From Thermus parvatiensis (lineage in GTDB: Bacteria > Deinococcota > Deinococci > Deinococcales > Thermaceae), in NCBI RefSeq assembly GCF_001535545.1, contig NZ_CP014141.1, positions 1,116,001 to 1,180,000 on the forward strand: a DNA stretch of 64,000 nucleotides, in the 5' to 3' direction. Shown here one piece after another: positions 30,987-42,743 of the stretch. How positions within the stretch are numbered: the first letter of the stretch is position 1; every line of letters begins with the position of its first letter. The position numbers and the translations under genes are program-made. The notes below the pieces were generated by a model. The model made no database searches and had not been told where the DNA came from. It was given only the letters and a program-made list of their open reading frames with translations.

Positions 30987-31823
30987 CTATTCTAGCGCGT
31001 AGGCGTGGACCGCGAGCGCCCCCAGGCCCACGTTGGCGGCGATGGTGGCCCCGGAGCGGGTGACCCTGCCCCGCTCCAGGCGCAAGGCGCTTTCCAGGCT
31101 CCGCTTGAGGCCCTCGAGCCACTCGGGCTTGGCGTCGGAGTGGGCGATGGCGACGCGGACGGTCCTCCCTCCTAGCTCCTCCGCCACCAGCCGGGCCAGG
31201 GCCTCGGGGACGCTCCCCTCCCGGGCCACCCGGAGGAAGCGGATGTGGCCCCGCTCTATGCGGAGGATGGGCCTAAGGCCCAGGAGGTTCCCCACCACCT
31301 CCCCGAGGCGGGGCAGGCGGCCGTTTCGGGCCAGGTGGGAAAGGTCGGCCACGCTGAAATAGAGGCTGGAGCGCTTGAGCCTTTCCAGCTCCTGCACCAC
31401 GTCCTCCTCGTCGGCGCCGTCCCGGAGCATCTCCGCCGCCCGGAGCACCATCGCCCCAAGCCCCGCGGAGACCATCGCCGAGTCCACCACCCGGATCCGG
31501 TTCGGGGCCACCCTGAGAGCCGCCTCCCGCGCCCGGGCCACCGTCTGGGAAAGCTCCCCGGAGACGTGGACGGAAAGGAGGCGGTCGTAGACCTGGAGGT
31601 AGCGCTCGTACACCTTCACGAAGTCCTCCACCTCCGGGGGCTCAGTCACGGGCTCGGCCCCGGCCCGCATGGCCTGGTAGAGGGCGTCCGGGGTGAGTTC
31701 CTGCCAGTCCTTATACCGCTTCTCCCCCAGGCGAACGTAAATGGGCACGAGGCCAATGGCCTCCTCCTGGAGCACCTTGGGGGAAAGGTCCGCGGCGGTG
31801 TCGGTTACAAGGCCAAGCTCCAC
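30987..31823 (-). CDS. DegV family fatty-acid-binding protein
   Basis: 278 aa from GTG 31823 (VELGLVTDTAADLS). DegV proteins bind fatty acids and, in some bacteria, present them to fatty acid kinase. Family blocks: LVTDTAADLSPKVL, LTPDALYQAMRAGAEPVTEPPEV, LLSVHVSGELSQTVA, VVDSAMVSAGLG, SLYFSVADLSHLARNGRL, LRPILRIERG. The longer open frame upstream is antisense to pcp. A TATACC lies 9 nt upstream of the GTG, so the message is probably leaderless. First gene of degV-mfd. Confidence 0.9.
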   Translation of the reverse strand: MELGLVTDTAADLSPKVLQEEAIGLVPIYVRLGEKRYKDWQELTPDALYQAMRAGAEPVTEPPEVEDFVKVYERYLQVYDRLLSVHVSGELSQTVARAREAALRVAPNRIRVVDSAMVSAGLGAMVLRAAEMLRDGADEEDVVQELERLKRSSLYFSVADLSHLARNGRLPRLGEVVGNLLGLRPILRIERGHIRFLRVAREGSVPEALARLVAEELGGRTVRVAIAHSDAKPEWLEGLKRSLESALRLERGRVTRSGATIAANVGLGALAVHAYALE

Positions 31824-31832
31824 GCCCCCTAT

Positions 31833-31862
31833 GGTATACCGCGTCCAAGCCCCGGCTATAAT
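31833..31862. promoter_or_regulatory. Divergent -10 elements of degV and pcp
   Basis: Minus strand TATACC (complement of 31833-31838), 9 nt from the degV GTG. Plus strand TATAAT (31857-31862), 12 nt before the pcp ATG. Both leaders would be absent or only a few bases. Confidence 0.5.
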
Positions 31863-31874
31863 GCTCCCTGGCCC

Positions 31875-32468
31875 ATGATCCTCGTCACCGGCTTTGAACC
31901 CTTTGGCCGCCTGGAACACAACCCTTCCCAGGCCCTCCTTGACCTCCTCCCCTCCGAGGTGGGCGGAAGACTCCTGAGGAAAGCCGTCCTCCCCGTGGAC
32001 GCCGAGGCCCTGGTGGAGGTCCTGGAGAGCCTCCACCGGGAGGGACCCAAGGCCGTTCTCCACCTGGGTCTCGCGGAGGACCGGCCCGTCCTCACCCTGG
32101 AAAGGCTTGCGGTGAACCTTTTGGACTTCTCCCGCCCCGACAACCGGGGCCGGGTCCTCGAGGACCTCCCCATTGTCCCTGGAGGCCCCCTGGCCCTTCC
32201 CGCTCGCTTCCCGGTGAAAACCGTCCTCGCCCGCTGGCGCAAGGCGGGCATCCCCGGAAGGGCAAGCCTCTCCGCGGGGAGCTATCTTTGCAACCAAGCC
32301 TTCTATCTTTCCCTCTACCACTTGCCGGAAGAAGTTCCCGTGGGCTTCCTCCACCTCCCCCCGGACGAGACCCTGGCCCTGGAGCGGGGCGGGGCCTACA
32401 TGCCCCTTAGGGAACAGGCCCGGGCGGTGGCCCTCCTCTTGGAAACGCTGTGCGGGTCCTCTTCCTGA
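31875..32468 (+). CDS. pcp: Pyroglutamyl-peptidase I
   Basis: Cysteine peptidase that removes N-terminal pyroglutamate. 197 aa. MILVTGFEPFGRLEHNPSQALLD is the family start; LERLAVNLLDF contains the Glu region; SAGSYLCNQAFYLSLYHL holds the catalytic Cys; VGFLHLPPDE the His. The open frame extends 630 bases upstream antisense to degV, but ATG 31875 with TATAAT 12 nt before it is the natural start. Overlaps the following glycosyltransferase by 19 bp. Confidence 0.93.
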   Translation: MILVTGFEPFGRLEHNPSQALLDLLPSEVGGRLLRKAVLPVDAEALVEVLESLHREGPKAVLHLGLAEDRPVLTLERLAVNLLDFSRPDNRGRVLEDLPIVPGGPLALPARFPVKTVLARWRKAGIPGRASLSAGSYLCNQAFYLSLYHLPEEVPVGFLHLPPDETLALERGGAYMPLREQARAVALLLETLCGSSS

Positions 32469-33496
32469 CGGACGCCCAGACCATCGGGGGAAGCGAGGTC
32501 TACCTCAAGGAGATGCTCCCCCGGCTCAAGGCCCTGGGGCTTGCCCCGGAGGCCGCCCTGCCCGAGGCCCCGGGAAACCTCCCCGTCCGCCGGGCCCTGG
32601 AGGAAGCGGGGGTCCCGGTCCACGCCTATACCCGCCCTCAGGCCCTGCCCCAGGGCTTTGACCTGGTGGTGGCCTCGGCCTGGTACCCCCAAAGCTACAA
32701 GGCTTTCTTCAGCCGCTACCCGGGCCTCATCCCCTTGGTCCACGACCAGATAGAGATCTTTTATCCCCTAGGGGGGCGGTACCTCTACCGCCTGGGTTAC
32801 CGCCTCCTCCAGGCCCCTAATCTCCGAAGGGCCAAGGCGGTGCTCACCGTTTCCCGCTGGGCCGCCCGCTGGCTTCGGGAGGTGCACGGGGTGGCCAGGG
32901 TCTTGGCCGTGCCCAACGGGGTGGACACCCAGCGCTTCCGCCCCCCCACCCCCGAGGAGAAGGCCGCCCTCCGGGAGGCGTACGGCCTGAGCCGCTTCGC
33001 CGCTTTGGTGCCCGCCCGGATGAGCCCGGAGAAGAACCACCTGGCGGTGCTCCTCACAGCGAGGCTCCTCCCTCAGGTAGACTTTCTCCTCGTGGGCACG
33101 GGGGAGCTTTTAGGCATCTGGCAGAAGACCGCGCGGCTTCTTGGCCTGAAAAACGTGCGCTTCCTGGGCCGGAGGGAGGACATGCCGGGGCTTTACCGGG
33201 CCGCCGACGCCATGCTCCTCCCCACCCTGGGGGAAAACCAGTCCCTGGCCACCCTCGAGGCCATGGCCTCCGGCCTTCCCGTCATCACCACCCCCATCCC
33301 CGCCCAGGCCGAGCTCATCCAAGACGGCCTCACCGGGAGGCTCGTCCCCCCCTGGCCTCCTAGGCTCGCCCAGGCCCTCAAGGAGGCTACCCCGGAGCTG
33401 GGCCTTCGGGCGCGGGCCTTTGTGGAAGCAACTCACACCCTGGATCAGGCCGCCCTGCGGCTCATGGTCGCCTTAAGGGAGGTGGCCGGTGCTTGA
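32450..33496 (+). CDS. Glycosyltransferase family 4, first of three in a row
   Basis: 348 aa GT-B enzyme starting at GTG 32450. MRVLFLTDAQTIGGSEVYLKEM is the acceptor-side glycine loop; VPNGVDTQRFRPPTPEEKAAL and PARMSPEKNHL begin the donor domain; GENQSLATLEAMASGLPVITT is the E-x7-E nucleotide-sugar motif. Acceptor and sugar are not readable from sequence. Overlaps pcp and the next, paralogous glycosyltransferase. The order with the two following genes suggests a lipid or surface glycan pathway. Confidence 0.85.
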   Translation: MRVLFLTDAQTIGGSEVYLKEMLPRLKALGLAPEAALPEAPGNLPVRRALEEAGVPVHAYTRPQALPQGFDLVVASAWYPQSYKAFFSRYPGLIPLVHDQIEIFYPLGGRYLYRLGYRLLQAPNLRRAKAVLTVSRWAARWLREVHGVARVLAVPNGVDTQRFRPPTPEEKAALREAYGLSRFAALVPARMSPEKNHLAVLLTARLLPQVDFLLVGTGELLGIWQKTARLLGLKNVRFLGRREDMPGLYRAADAMLLPTLGENQSLATLEAMASGLPVITTPIPAQAELIQDGLTGRLVPPWPPRLAQALKEATPELGLRARAFVEATHTLDQAALRLMVALREVAGA

Positions 33497-34568
33497 AGTA
33501 GCCTTCCTCACCGACGCCCCCCGCGTGGCCGGCAGCGAGATCTGGCTTTTAGAAGTACTGCCTCTTCTTCCCCGCCTCGGCATCCACCCCACAGTCTTCC
33601 TGCCCAAGTCCCCTGCCCTCCGGGGCTTAGCCCTACGCTTTGAGCAGGCCGGCATACCGGTCGTTCAGTATCCTAGCTTGGCCAAAGTCCTTGGCGATCT
33701 CAAAAATTTTCATGCCCGCGTCCTCCAAGCCTGGTTCCCCAACACCTATAACCTCTTGAGGCATCTTCCTGAACCTCGTCTGGTCTACATCCACGACCAA
33801 CTGGAGTACCACTATCCTCTTGGGCTTGACCGCCTCTATCGCGCCATCTACCGCTATACCAAGGCCCACCGGATCCGCCTCGCTAGCCGGATCCTGGTAG
33901 GAACCTACTGGGCCGCCGATTACCTATCGCGTCACTTTGGTCTCAATGCCCACACGGTACCTAGTGGGGTCAACCCTGAACGTTTCCGGCCCCCAACCCC
34001 CACCGAGCGAAAGGGCCTTAGGGCCAGGTTCGGTTTTCACCGCTTTACCGTTTTGACTCCAGCCCGTTTCACCCTAGAAAAGAACCACCTCGTGATCCTG
34101 CAAACCGCCAAGCGCCTACCTGATGTGGACTTCGTACTGGCCGGTGATGGCGAACTGGCACGGCTTATCAAGACTTTAGCAATCCTTTGGAAATTGAACA
34201 ATGTGCGCTTCTTTGGAAACCGATGGGATATAGCCGAAGTTTACCGAGCCAGTGACGCCGTTCTTTTCCCTACCCTTGCCGACAACCCTGGGCTGGTCAT
34301 CCTAGAGGGCATGAGCACAGGGCTTCCCGTCATAACCAGTCCCTTTCCTCCCCAAGCGGAGGTCATCTCCCCGCTCGAGGGGCGCCTTGTGCCCCCCACA
34401 CCCTCCACCTTGGCCGAGGCCATCCGTTGGCTCATGGACCACCCAAGCGAAGCCCAAGCCATGGGCAAGCGTGGCCGGGAAAGAGTGGTAACCCAACGGA
34501 CCACCCTTCATACCGCCCAAGCCTTAGCGGCATGCCTGTACGAAACCACGGGTGTACAATCCCCCTAG
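33489..34568 (+). CDS. Glycosyltransferase family 4, paralogue with lower GC
   Basis: 359 aa, GTG start overlapping the previous gene by 8 bp. Aligned by eye it is a paralogue of its neighbour: VAFLTDAPRVAGSEIWLLEVLPLLP, VYIHDQLEYHYPLGL against VHDQIEIFYPLGG, VPSGVNPERFRPPTPTERK, TLEKNHLVILQTAKRLPDVDFVLAG, DNPGLVILEGMSTGLPVITS. Codon use is unlike the rest of the window: many A/T third positions and A/T-rich stretches such as around 33700-33715 and 34180-34215. This suggests import from a lower-GC relative or relaxed codon selection. Same family role, different donor or acceptor likely. Confidence 0.85.
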   Translation: MLEVAFLTDAPRVAGSEIWLLEVLPLLPRLGIHPTVFLPKSPALRGLALRFEQAGIPVVQYPSLAKVLGDLKNFHARVLQAWFPNTYNLLRHLPEPRLVYIHDQLEYHYPLGLDRLYRAIYRYTKAHRIRLASRILVGTYWAADYLSRHFGLNAHTVPSGVNPERFRPPTPTERKGLRARFGFHRFTVLTPARFTLEKNHLVILQTAKRLPDVDFVLAGDGELARLIKTLAILWKLNNVRFFGNRWDIAEVYRASDAVLFPTLADNPGLVILEGMSTGLPVITSPFPPQAEVISPLEGRLVPPTPSTLAEAIRWLMDHPSEAQAMGKRGRERVVTQRTTLHTAQALAACLYETTGVQSP

Positions 34569-35771
34569 ATGCGCCTCTACCGCGTAGGCCTTTTTACCGA
34601 CGTCTACTTCCCCAACCCCAACGGGGTGACGACGAGCGTCTACCTCCTCCTAAGGGAACTCCGGCGCATGGGGCACGAGGCCTGGGTCATCGCCCCGGCC
34701 CACCCCGAGGCCCCGGAGGGGGAGGAGGGGGTGGTGCGGGTGCCCTCCATCCCCTACCCCTTCTATGAAGGCCAGCAGATCGCCCTCCCCTCGGCCCGCC
34801 ACCTTCCCACGGAGTTTGAGCTCATCCACACCCACACCCCCCTCACCCTCGGGGTCTGGGGCCTGAGGATCGCCCGCAACAAAAACCTTCCCCACGTCTC
34901 CACCTTCCACACCCACTACGAGAAGTACGCCCACTACGTGCCGGGGCTCGCTTTTTTGGACAAGTACACGGGCATCGTGCCCCGCCTCGCCAAGGCCTTT
35001 TACAACCGGGTGGAGGTGGTCATCGCCCCCACCGAGCCCGTGAAGCGCCTGGCGGAAAGCTACGGCATAGAGCGCCCCATCCGGGTCATCCCCACCGGCA
35101 TAGACAACCGCCTCCTGGAAGAAGCCCCCCTCCCCTCCCCCTCCCCCTGGCCCGAGGGGAAAAGGCGCCTCATCACCGTGGGGCGGCTTGGGAAGGAGAA
35201 GAGCTTTGACGTGGTCCTCAAAGCGGTGGCGGAGCTCGCCAAGGAAGAGGACGTTTTCTTAGTGCACATCGGCGAAGGCCTGGAGCTTCCCCACCTCAAG
35301 GCCCTCGCTAAGGAGCTCGGGATCGCCGACCGGGTCCTTTTTCTGGGCCCCGTGCCCTACAGAAGGATCGGGGGGTACTACCGCCTGGCCGAGCTCTTCC
35401 TCTTCGCCAGCGAGACGGAAACCCAGGGCCTGGTCGTCTGGGAGGCCCAGGCCATGGGGGTTCCGGTGGTGGCGGTGGGGGCGGAAGGGGTTCTGGAAGG
35501 GGTGGAGGACGGGAAGACGGGCTTTCTGGTGCCGCCGGGGGACTTCCGCGCCCTGGCGGCCAAGGCCCTGGAGCTCCTCAAAGACGAGGAGCGGCGCAGG
35601 CGCTTCAGCCTGCAGGCCCGGGCCTGGGCCCTGGAGCGCTCGGCGGAGCGCATCGCCGAAGAGATCGTGGCCGTCTACGACGAGGCGAGCGAGATCCTGC
35701 GGGTGGAGCCGAGAAGACTCATCTTTCCCTTTCCCCGGCTTCCCCGAAGTAGCCTCGAGGATCACCCATGA
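34569..35771 (+). CDS. Glycosyltransferase family 4, diacylglycerol glucosyltransferase-like
   Basis: 400 aa. [103 protein letters not shown] and [21 protein letters not shown] closely follow the alMGS/1,2-diacylglycerol 3-glucosyltransferase group. That would make it the first step of glycolipid synthesis at the cytoplasmic membrane. TACAAT lies 8 nt before the ATG, so it may have its own leaderless promoter. The 3' end overlaps the opposite-strand GT2 gene by 53 bp. Confidence 0.82.
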   Translation: MRLYRVGLFTDVYFPNPNGVTTSVYLLLRELRRMGHEAWVIAPAHPEAPEGEEGVVRVPSIPYPFYEGQQIALPSARHLPTEFELIHTHTPLTLGVWGLRIARNKNLPHVSTFHTHYEKYAHYVPGLAFLDKYTGIVPRLAKAFYNRVEVVIAPTEPVKRLAESYGIERPIRVIPTGIDNRLLEEAPLPSPSPWPEGKRRLITVGRLGKEKSFDVVLKAVAELAKEEDVFLVHIGEGLELPHLKALAKELGIADRVLFLGPVPYRRIGGYYRLAELFLFASETETQGLVVWEAQAMGVPVVAVGAEGVLEGVEDGKTGFLVPPGDFRALAAKALELLKDEERRRRFSLQARAWALERSAERIAEEIVAVYDEASEILRVEPRRLIFPFPRLPRSSLEDHP

Positions 35772-36402
35772 GGTTCCGGGCCTGGCGAAGGAGGAAGGGA
35801 ATCCACCCCCCCTTAAGCCTGCGGGCCGAGGTGAGGACCAAAGCCTCGGGCACATAGCGCACGGGACCCAAGCGGGCAAGCCGGTAGCCCAAAAGCACGT
35901 CCTCCCGGGCCTCCACCTCGGGGAAGCCCCCCACCTTCAGGGCCGCCTCCTTCAGGACCATCATGTTGGCCCCGGCGAGGTTGGGCCGCCCCAGGAGGGC
36001 CATGAGGTTGAGGAAGGCCCGGTAGCCCCACTCGGAGAGGGCGGCCTCCAGGGGGGAGACCCCATAGAAGCGCAAGGGGCCGTAGACAGCCACCGCCCCC
36101 GGGGCCTTATGGGCGAGCTTTTCCAGCCAGCGGGACGTGGGCAGGGAGTCGGCGTCGGTCATGGCCACCCACTCTCCCCGCGCCGCCAAAAGCCCCGCCT
36201 GGCGGGCGTAGGCCACCCCCCTCCTGCCGCAGAAGACCACCCGCGCCCCCAGGGCCTCCGCCACCTCCCGGGTCCGGTCGGTGGAGGCGTTGTCCACCAC
36301 GATGACCTCAAAGGGCGGAAGGGTCTGGGCGAAGACCGCCTCCAGGGCAGCGGGCAGGTAGGCCTCCTCGTTCCGGGCGGGAATCACCACGCTGACGCGC
36401 AC
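35719..36402 (-). CDS. Glycosyltransferase family 2
   Basis: 227 aa GT-A enzyme. [45 protein letters not shown], and the metal-binding DxD-like motif [18 protein letters not shown]; then [32 protein letters not shown], where ED is the base region. A hydrophobic C-terminal part may associate with the membrane. The start is GTG 36402, 6 nt from a minus-strand TAGAGT. Divergent from the MFS gene, with 14 bp between start codons. Confidence 0.85.
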   Translation of the reverse strand: MRVSVVIPARNEEAYLPAALEAVFAQTLPPFEVIVVDNASTDRTREVAEALGARVVFCGRRGVAYARQAGLLAARGEWVAMTDADSLPTSRWLEKLAHKAPGAVAVYGPLRFYGVSPLEAALSEWGYRAFLNLMALLGRPNLAGANMMVLKEAALKVGGFPEVEAREDVLLGYRLARLGPVRYVPEALVLTSARRLKGGWIPFLLRQARNLMGDPRGYFGEAGERER

Positions 36403-36405
36403 GGG

Positions 36406-36414
36406 TATACTCTA
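36406..36414. promoter_or_regulatory. Overlapping divergent leaderless -10 boxes
   Basis: Plus TATACT (36406-36411) lies 5 nt before the GTG of the MFS gene. Minus TAGAGT (complement of 36409-36414) lies 6 nt before the GTG of the GT2 gene. The hexamers overlap, so polymerase can occupy only one at a time. Confidence 0.5.
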
Positions 36415-36416
36415 GC

Positions 36417-37589
36417 GTGTTTCGCTTTCTCCCGTGGCAGCGGGAAGGGCTTTCCGCCTTTCTCCGCCTCGTCCTCGTGGTGGGCCTCCTGGAGGGGGTG
36501 CGGAGCGGCTACTTCGCCGGGTTGCTCCCCTTTTACGCCCCGGAGCACCTGGGGCTGGGGCCCGCCGCCTTCACCCTGGCCTTCACCCTGCACCAGCTTG
36601 CGGAAAACCTCTTTAAGACCGCCGGGGGCCTCCTGGCGGAGCGGCTCGGCTACGGCCTCACGGTGACCGTGGCCACCGCCACGGGCCTCCTCGCCCTCCT
36701 CCTCACCCCAAGGGCGGACGCGGCCTGGATCCTATGGGCCCTCGGGGCCCTATGGGGCCTCACCTTCTCCTCCCTCTACCCCGGCCTCATGACCCTGGCG
36801 AGCCGCATCGCCCGCCCCGGGATGGACGCCCGGGCCCTGGCCTTTACCCTGAGCCTGGTGATGCCCTGGGTGGGGCTCGGCCTCGTGGGGGTGGGCCAGG
36901 TGGCCCAAAGGCACCCCCTCCAGGCCCTCCACCTCCTCCTCGCCGCCCAGGGGCTCGCCCTCCTCGTGGCCTTAAGCCTGGTGCGCTTCCGCATCCCCGT
37001 CCCGCCCCCCTCCAGGGAGCGCTACCCCCTTTACCGCCTCCTCCTCTTCGTGCCCGCAGCCTTCGGCCAGACCTTCGCCCCGGGGCTCGTCTCCCTCTTC
37101 CTCCTGCGCTTCGCCAAGGAGGAGCTCGGCCTCGAGCCCCTGGCCCTGGGGGGCCTCCTCGTCCTGGGGGGCGGGGCGGCCTTCCTCCTCCTCCCCTTCA
37201 CAGGCCGCCTGGTGGACCGGAGGGGCTACCAGGCGGCCCTCGTCCTCGGGCTTTTCCTCCTCGCCCTGGTCATGGCCCGGCTCGGCACCGGACCCCACCC
37301 CTACGAGCTTCCCGCCGCCGCCCTCCTCGGGGGCCTCGGGTTCAGCCTCTTCCTCCCCGGGTGGAATGGGCTTCTCGCCAAAAACCTGCCCCAGGAGAAC
37401 CGGGCCGCCATCTGGGGTAGCCTCATGACCGTGGAGGGGCTCGGCCTCGCCCTGGGCCCGGTGACGGGGGGGCTCTTGTGGGAGGCCTTTGGCCTCCGGG
37501 CGCCTTTCCTCGCGGGCTCGGGCATCTTCCTGGCCCTTAGCCTTTTCTACCTTCTCCTCTTCCGCGCGCGCGGGCTTTGGAGGCGATGA
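36417..37589 (+). CDS. Major facilitator superfamily transporter
   Basis: 390 aa with about 12 membrane segments. GGLLAERLGYGLTV and GRLVDRRGYQAALVLG are the MFS motif A loops after helices 2 and 8. The substrate is not recognisable. It stands between glycosyltransferases and a membrane-anchored polysaccharide-deacetylase-like gene, overlapping that gene's start, so a role in lipid or glycan transport is an inference from context only. GTG start with TATACT 5 nt upstream. Confidence 0.82.
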   Translation: MFRFLPWQREGLSAFLRLVLVVGLLEGVRSGYFAGLLPFYAPEHLGLGPAAFTLAFTLHQLAENLFKTAGGLLAERLGYGLTVTVATATGLLALLLTPRADAAWILWALGALWGLTFSSLYPGLMTLASRIARPGMDARALAFTLSLVMPWVGLGLVGVGQVAQRHPLQALHLLLAAQGLALLVALSLVRFRIPVPPPSRERYPLYRLLLFVPAAFGQTFAPGLVSLFLLRFAKEELGLEPLALGGLLVLGGGAAFLLLPFTGRLVDRRGYQAALVLGLFLLALVMARLGTGPHPYELPAAALLGGLGFSLFLPGWNGLLAKNLPQENRAAIWGSLMTVEGLGLALGPVTGGLLWEAFGLRAPFLAGSGIFLALSLFYLLLFRARGLWRR

Positions 37590-38781
37590 TGGCGGAGCTT
37601 TTCGGCGCCGTTCTCCTCCTCTTTGGCCTCTCCGACCTCCTCTTCCGCTTCCTGGGCTTAGGGGCCTACGCCCACGGAAGCCGGCGGGAGCCCAAGGTGG
37701 CCCTCACCTTTGACGACGGCCCCTCGGAAAGGACGGAGGCCCTCCTCGCCCTCCTCCGCCGGCACGGGGTCAAGGCCACCTTTTTCCTCACCGGGGAAAA
37801 GGCCAAGAGAAGGCCGGACCTGGTGGAGGCCATAAGGCGGGAAGGCCACCAGGTGGAGGACCACGGGGAGGGGCACCGCCCCCTTTGGCTTTTCCTCCCC
37901 TGGGTGGAGTGGCGGCACATGGCGCAAAACCCCGGGCGCTACTACCGCCCGCCCCACGGCCTCCACACCCCCTTCACCCGCCTCTTCGCCCGGCTTTTGG
38001 GGAAGCGGGTCGTCCTTTGGGACCTGGAAAGCAAGGACTGGCTGAACCTCCCCCCCGAGGAGCTCGCCGAACGGCTTCTCTTCTACCTGCGCCCCGGGTC
38101 CATCGTCCTTCTCCACGACGGCCCGGAGCGCACCCTGAGGCTTTTGGAGCGGGCCCTGCCGGAGATGCTCCGCCTGGGGTACCGGCCCACCACCCTGGAC
38201 GACCTCGCCCCTTTGCCCCTCACCCCGAGGCTCGCCCTCATCCGGGGCCTCCAGGGGTTTGAGGAGCGCTACAACGCCAAGCACCGGGTGGTCCGGGCGG
38301 GGCTTGGCCCCTTTGACCTTTTCCGGATAGAGAAGAAGCCCTTCCCCGGCCCCGCCCTTCCCGGGCTTCCCCCGGGCGTCCCCGCCTTTGAGCTCCACCT
38401 GGAGAGCCAGAGGCTTATGGAACTCACCCCCTTTGAGGCGGTCCGCCTCCTGCGGCGAAGCCTCGGGAAGGTGGCGGAGAGGGTGGCCGAAGACCCCGAG
38501 GTGCGCCTCGTCTACGGGTACACCTACCTGGCGGACGGGGGGAGGATCCTGGGCCTAAAGACCCAAGACCTCCCCTTCTGGCCGAGGCTCGTGGCGGGGC
38601 TCGCCAGCGCCTGGTTCCTCTGGCTCTACCGGGGGAGCTCCCCAAGCGGAAAAGGCCCCCGGCCCGGATGGCCTACCTCAGCCGGGAGGAGCTTCTCGCG
38701 CGATACCCACCGTCCACTCCCGCTTCCCCACCCCCGGAACCCGGTGCACGGCGAACCCCGCCTCCCGAAGGGCCCGCCTGA
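37589..38781 (+). CDS. Membrane-anchored polysaccharide deacetylase (NodB) with C-terminal YkoP-like domain; one frameshift
   Basis: Repaired about 397 aa. One N-terminal membrane helix (FGAVLLLFGLSDLLFRFLGL), then a NodB domain with all five motifs: KVALTFDDGPSER, EDHGEGHRP (H-x3-H, metal), YYRPPHGLH, VLWDLESKDW and IVLLHDG. A further domain of about 190 residues (YNAKHRVVRAGLGPFDLFRIEKKPF... FELHLESQRLMELTPFEAVRLL) resembles, from memory, the YkoP-like domain. The frame breaks in the G run 38631-38635; one extra G gives YRGELPKRKRPPARMAYLSREELL and a TGA at 38779-38781. ATG 37589 has GGAGG 5 nt upstream. The 3' end overlaps mnmD by 104 bp. Confidence 0.8.
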
Positions 38782-39330
38782 AGGCCCCCTGGGCGGAGTA
38801 GGTGGCGAGCCTCCCGCCCCGCTTCAGGCTCTTCCGGAGCTTGAGGAGGACGGGGAGGGACCAGGCCTCGGGGTTGGCCTTTGGGCTGAAGGGGTCCAGG
38901 TAGACCGCCGTGGCCCAGCGGGGGGCAGGACCGCCTCCCGCACGTCCAGGAAGAGGAGCCGAAGCTCCCCCCAGGGCCCGAGGAAGCGGGGGGTGGGCCA
39001 GGCCCTAAGGAGGGCGGCGAAGACCGCTTCCGCCCGGGGCAAGGGGAGAAGGATCTGCGCCAGGACCTCCCTGGGCAAGGGCTCCCGCTCCACCGCCAGG
39101 TAGAAAAGCCGCACCCCCCTTTGGAGGGCGCTTTCCAGGGCCACCCGGAAGTTCACCCCTAGCCCGAAGCCCACCTCCAGCACCCTGGGGGCGGGGTGGA
39201 GGTGGGTGAGGGTCTTCTCCAGGTAGAGCCTTCGGGCCTGGAGGAGGGCTCCCTGCCTGGGGTGGTAGGCCTCCCCGTACCCCGGGTGGAAGAGGGTGAG
39301 GGTGCCGTCTTGGGTGAGGCGAAGCTCCAT
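38678..39330 (-). CDS. mnmD: MnmD-like tRNA (mnm5s2U) methyltransferase; one frameshift
   Basis: SAM-dependent methyltransferase of the DUF752/MnmC N-terminal family, which methylates aminomethyluridine at tRNA position 34. ELRLTQDGTLTLFHPGYGEAYHPRQGALLQARRLYLE is the family start, and RVLEVGFGLGVNFRVALE the SAM loop. The frame breaks in the G run 38920-38925: one extra base gives LPPRWATAVYLDPFSPKANPEAW, the catalytic DPFSPxxNPxxW motif, then GGRLATYSAQGAFRRALREAGF, ending at 38678 after about 217 aa. The repaired end overlaps the converging deacetylase. Confidence 0.82.
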
Positions 39331-39335
39331 CCTTT

Positions 39336-39348
39336 GGCTAGAATAGCC
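39336..39348. promoter_or_regulatory. Palindrome carrying both divergent -10 boxes (mnmD / DUF554)
   Basis: GGCTA-GAA-TAGCC. Plus strand TAGAAT (39339-39344) lies 7 nt before the DUF554 ATG. Minus strand TATTCT (complement of 39340-39345) lies 9 nt before the mnmD ATG. A single inverted repeat seems to serve both genes. Confidence 0.5.
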
Positions 39349-39351
39349 GCC

Positions 39352-40092
39352 ATGGAGCTCACCCTTCTGGAGAAGCTTTCGGGAACCCTGGCGAACGCCG
39401 CCACCGTGGCCCTGGGCACGGGGCTCGGCCTCGTCCTAAGGGGAAAGCTTCCCGAGCGGATGGCCCGGATCATGGTGCAAGGGGTGGGGCTCACCACCCT
39501 CTTCATCGGGCTCTCCATGGCCCAGGCCCTGGGGAGGGCGAAGGGCGGGGCGGTGGACGGGGTGGTCCTGGGGCTCGTCGCCTTGGTCCTGGGGGGGCTT
39601 CTCGGGGAGTGGGCCCGGCTGGAGGAAGGCCTCGAGGGCCTCGGGGAGAGGATCAAACAGGCGGTGCAGGGCGGGGGAAGCTTCACCGAGGGCTTCGTGG
39701 CGGCAAGCCTCCTTTTCTGCGTGGGGCCCATGACCCTCCTCGGGGCCATCCAAAACGGCCTCGTGGGCGACCCGAGCCTCCTCCTCCTCAAAGCCACCCT
39801 GGACGGCCTCTCCGCCATCGCCCTCACCAGCTCCTTCGGCGTGGGGGTGGGCTTCAGCGTTCTGGTTATCCTTCTCTACCAGGGGGGTGTGGCCCTCCTG
39901 GCAGGCACCTTGAGCCAAGCCCTTCCCGACCCCGCGCAAGACCCCAGGGTCCTCCTCGTGACCGGGGTGGGCGGGCTCATGATCCTGGGCATCGGCATCA
40001 ACCTCTTAGGCCTCACCCGGGTGCGGGTGGCCTCCTTCCTCCCCGCCCTGCTCCTCGCCCCCTTGGTCTGGGCCCTCGCGGACTGGCTCGGC

Positions 40093-40095
<3 letters not shown>
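39352..40095 (+). CDS. DUF554 family membrane protein
   Basis: 247 aa with about seven hydrophobic segments. GTLANAATVALGTGLGLVLRGKLPERM, GLTTLFIGLSMAQALG, FVAASLLFCVGPMTLLGAIQNGLVGD, LLLKATLDGLSAIALTSSFGVGVGFS and GGLMILGIGINLLGL match DUF554 closely. Function unknown; a transporter role has been guessed for the family. ATG 39352 chosen because MELTLLEKLSGTLAN is the natural start and the upstream extension is antisense to mnmD. gatC begins 10 bp after its stop, with its own -10. Confidence 0.88.
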
Positions 40096-42715
<2,620 letters not shown>

Positions 42716-42743
<28 letters not shown>

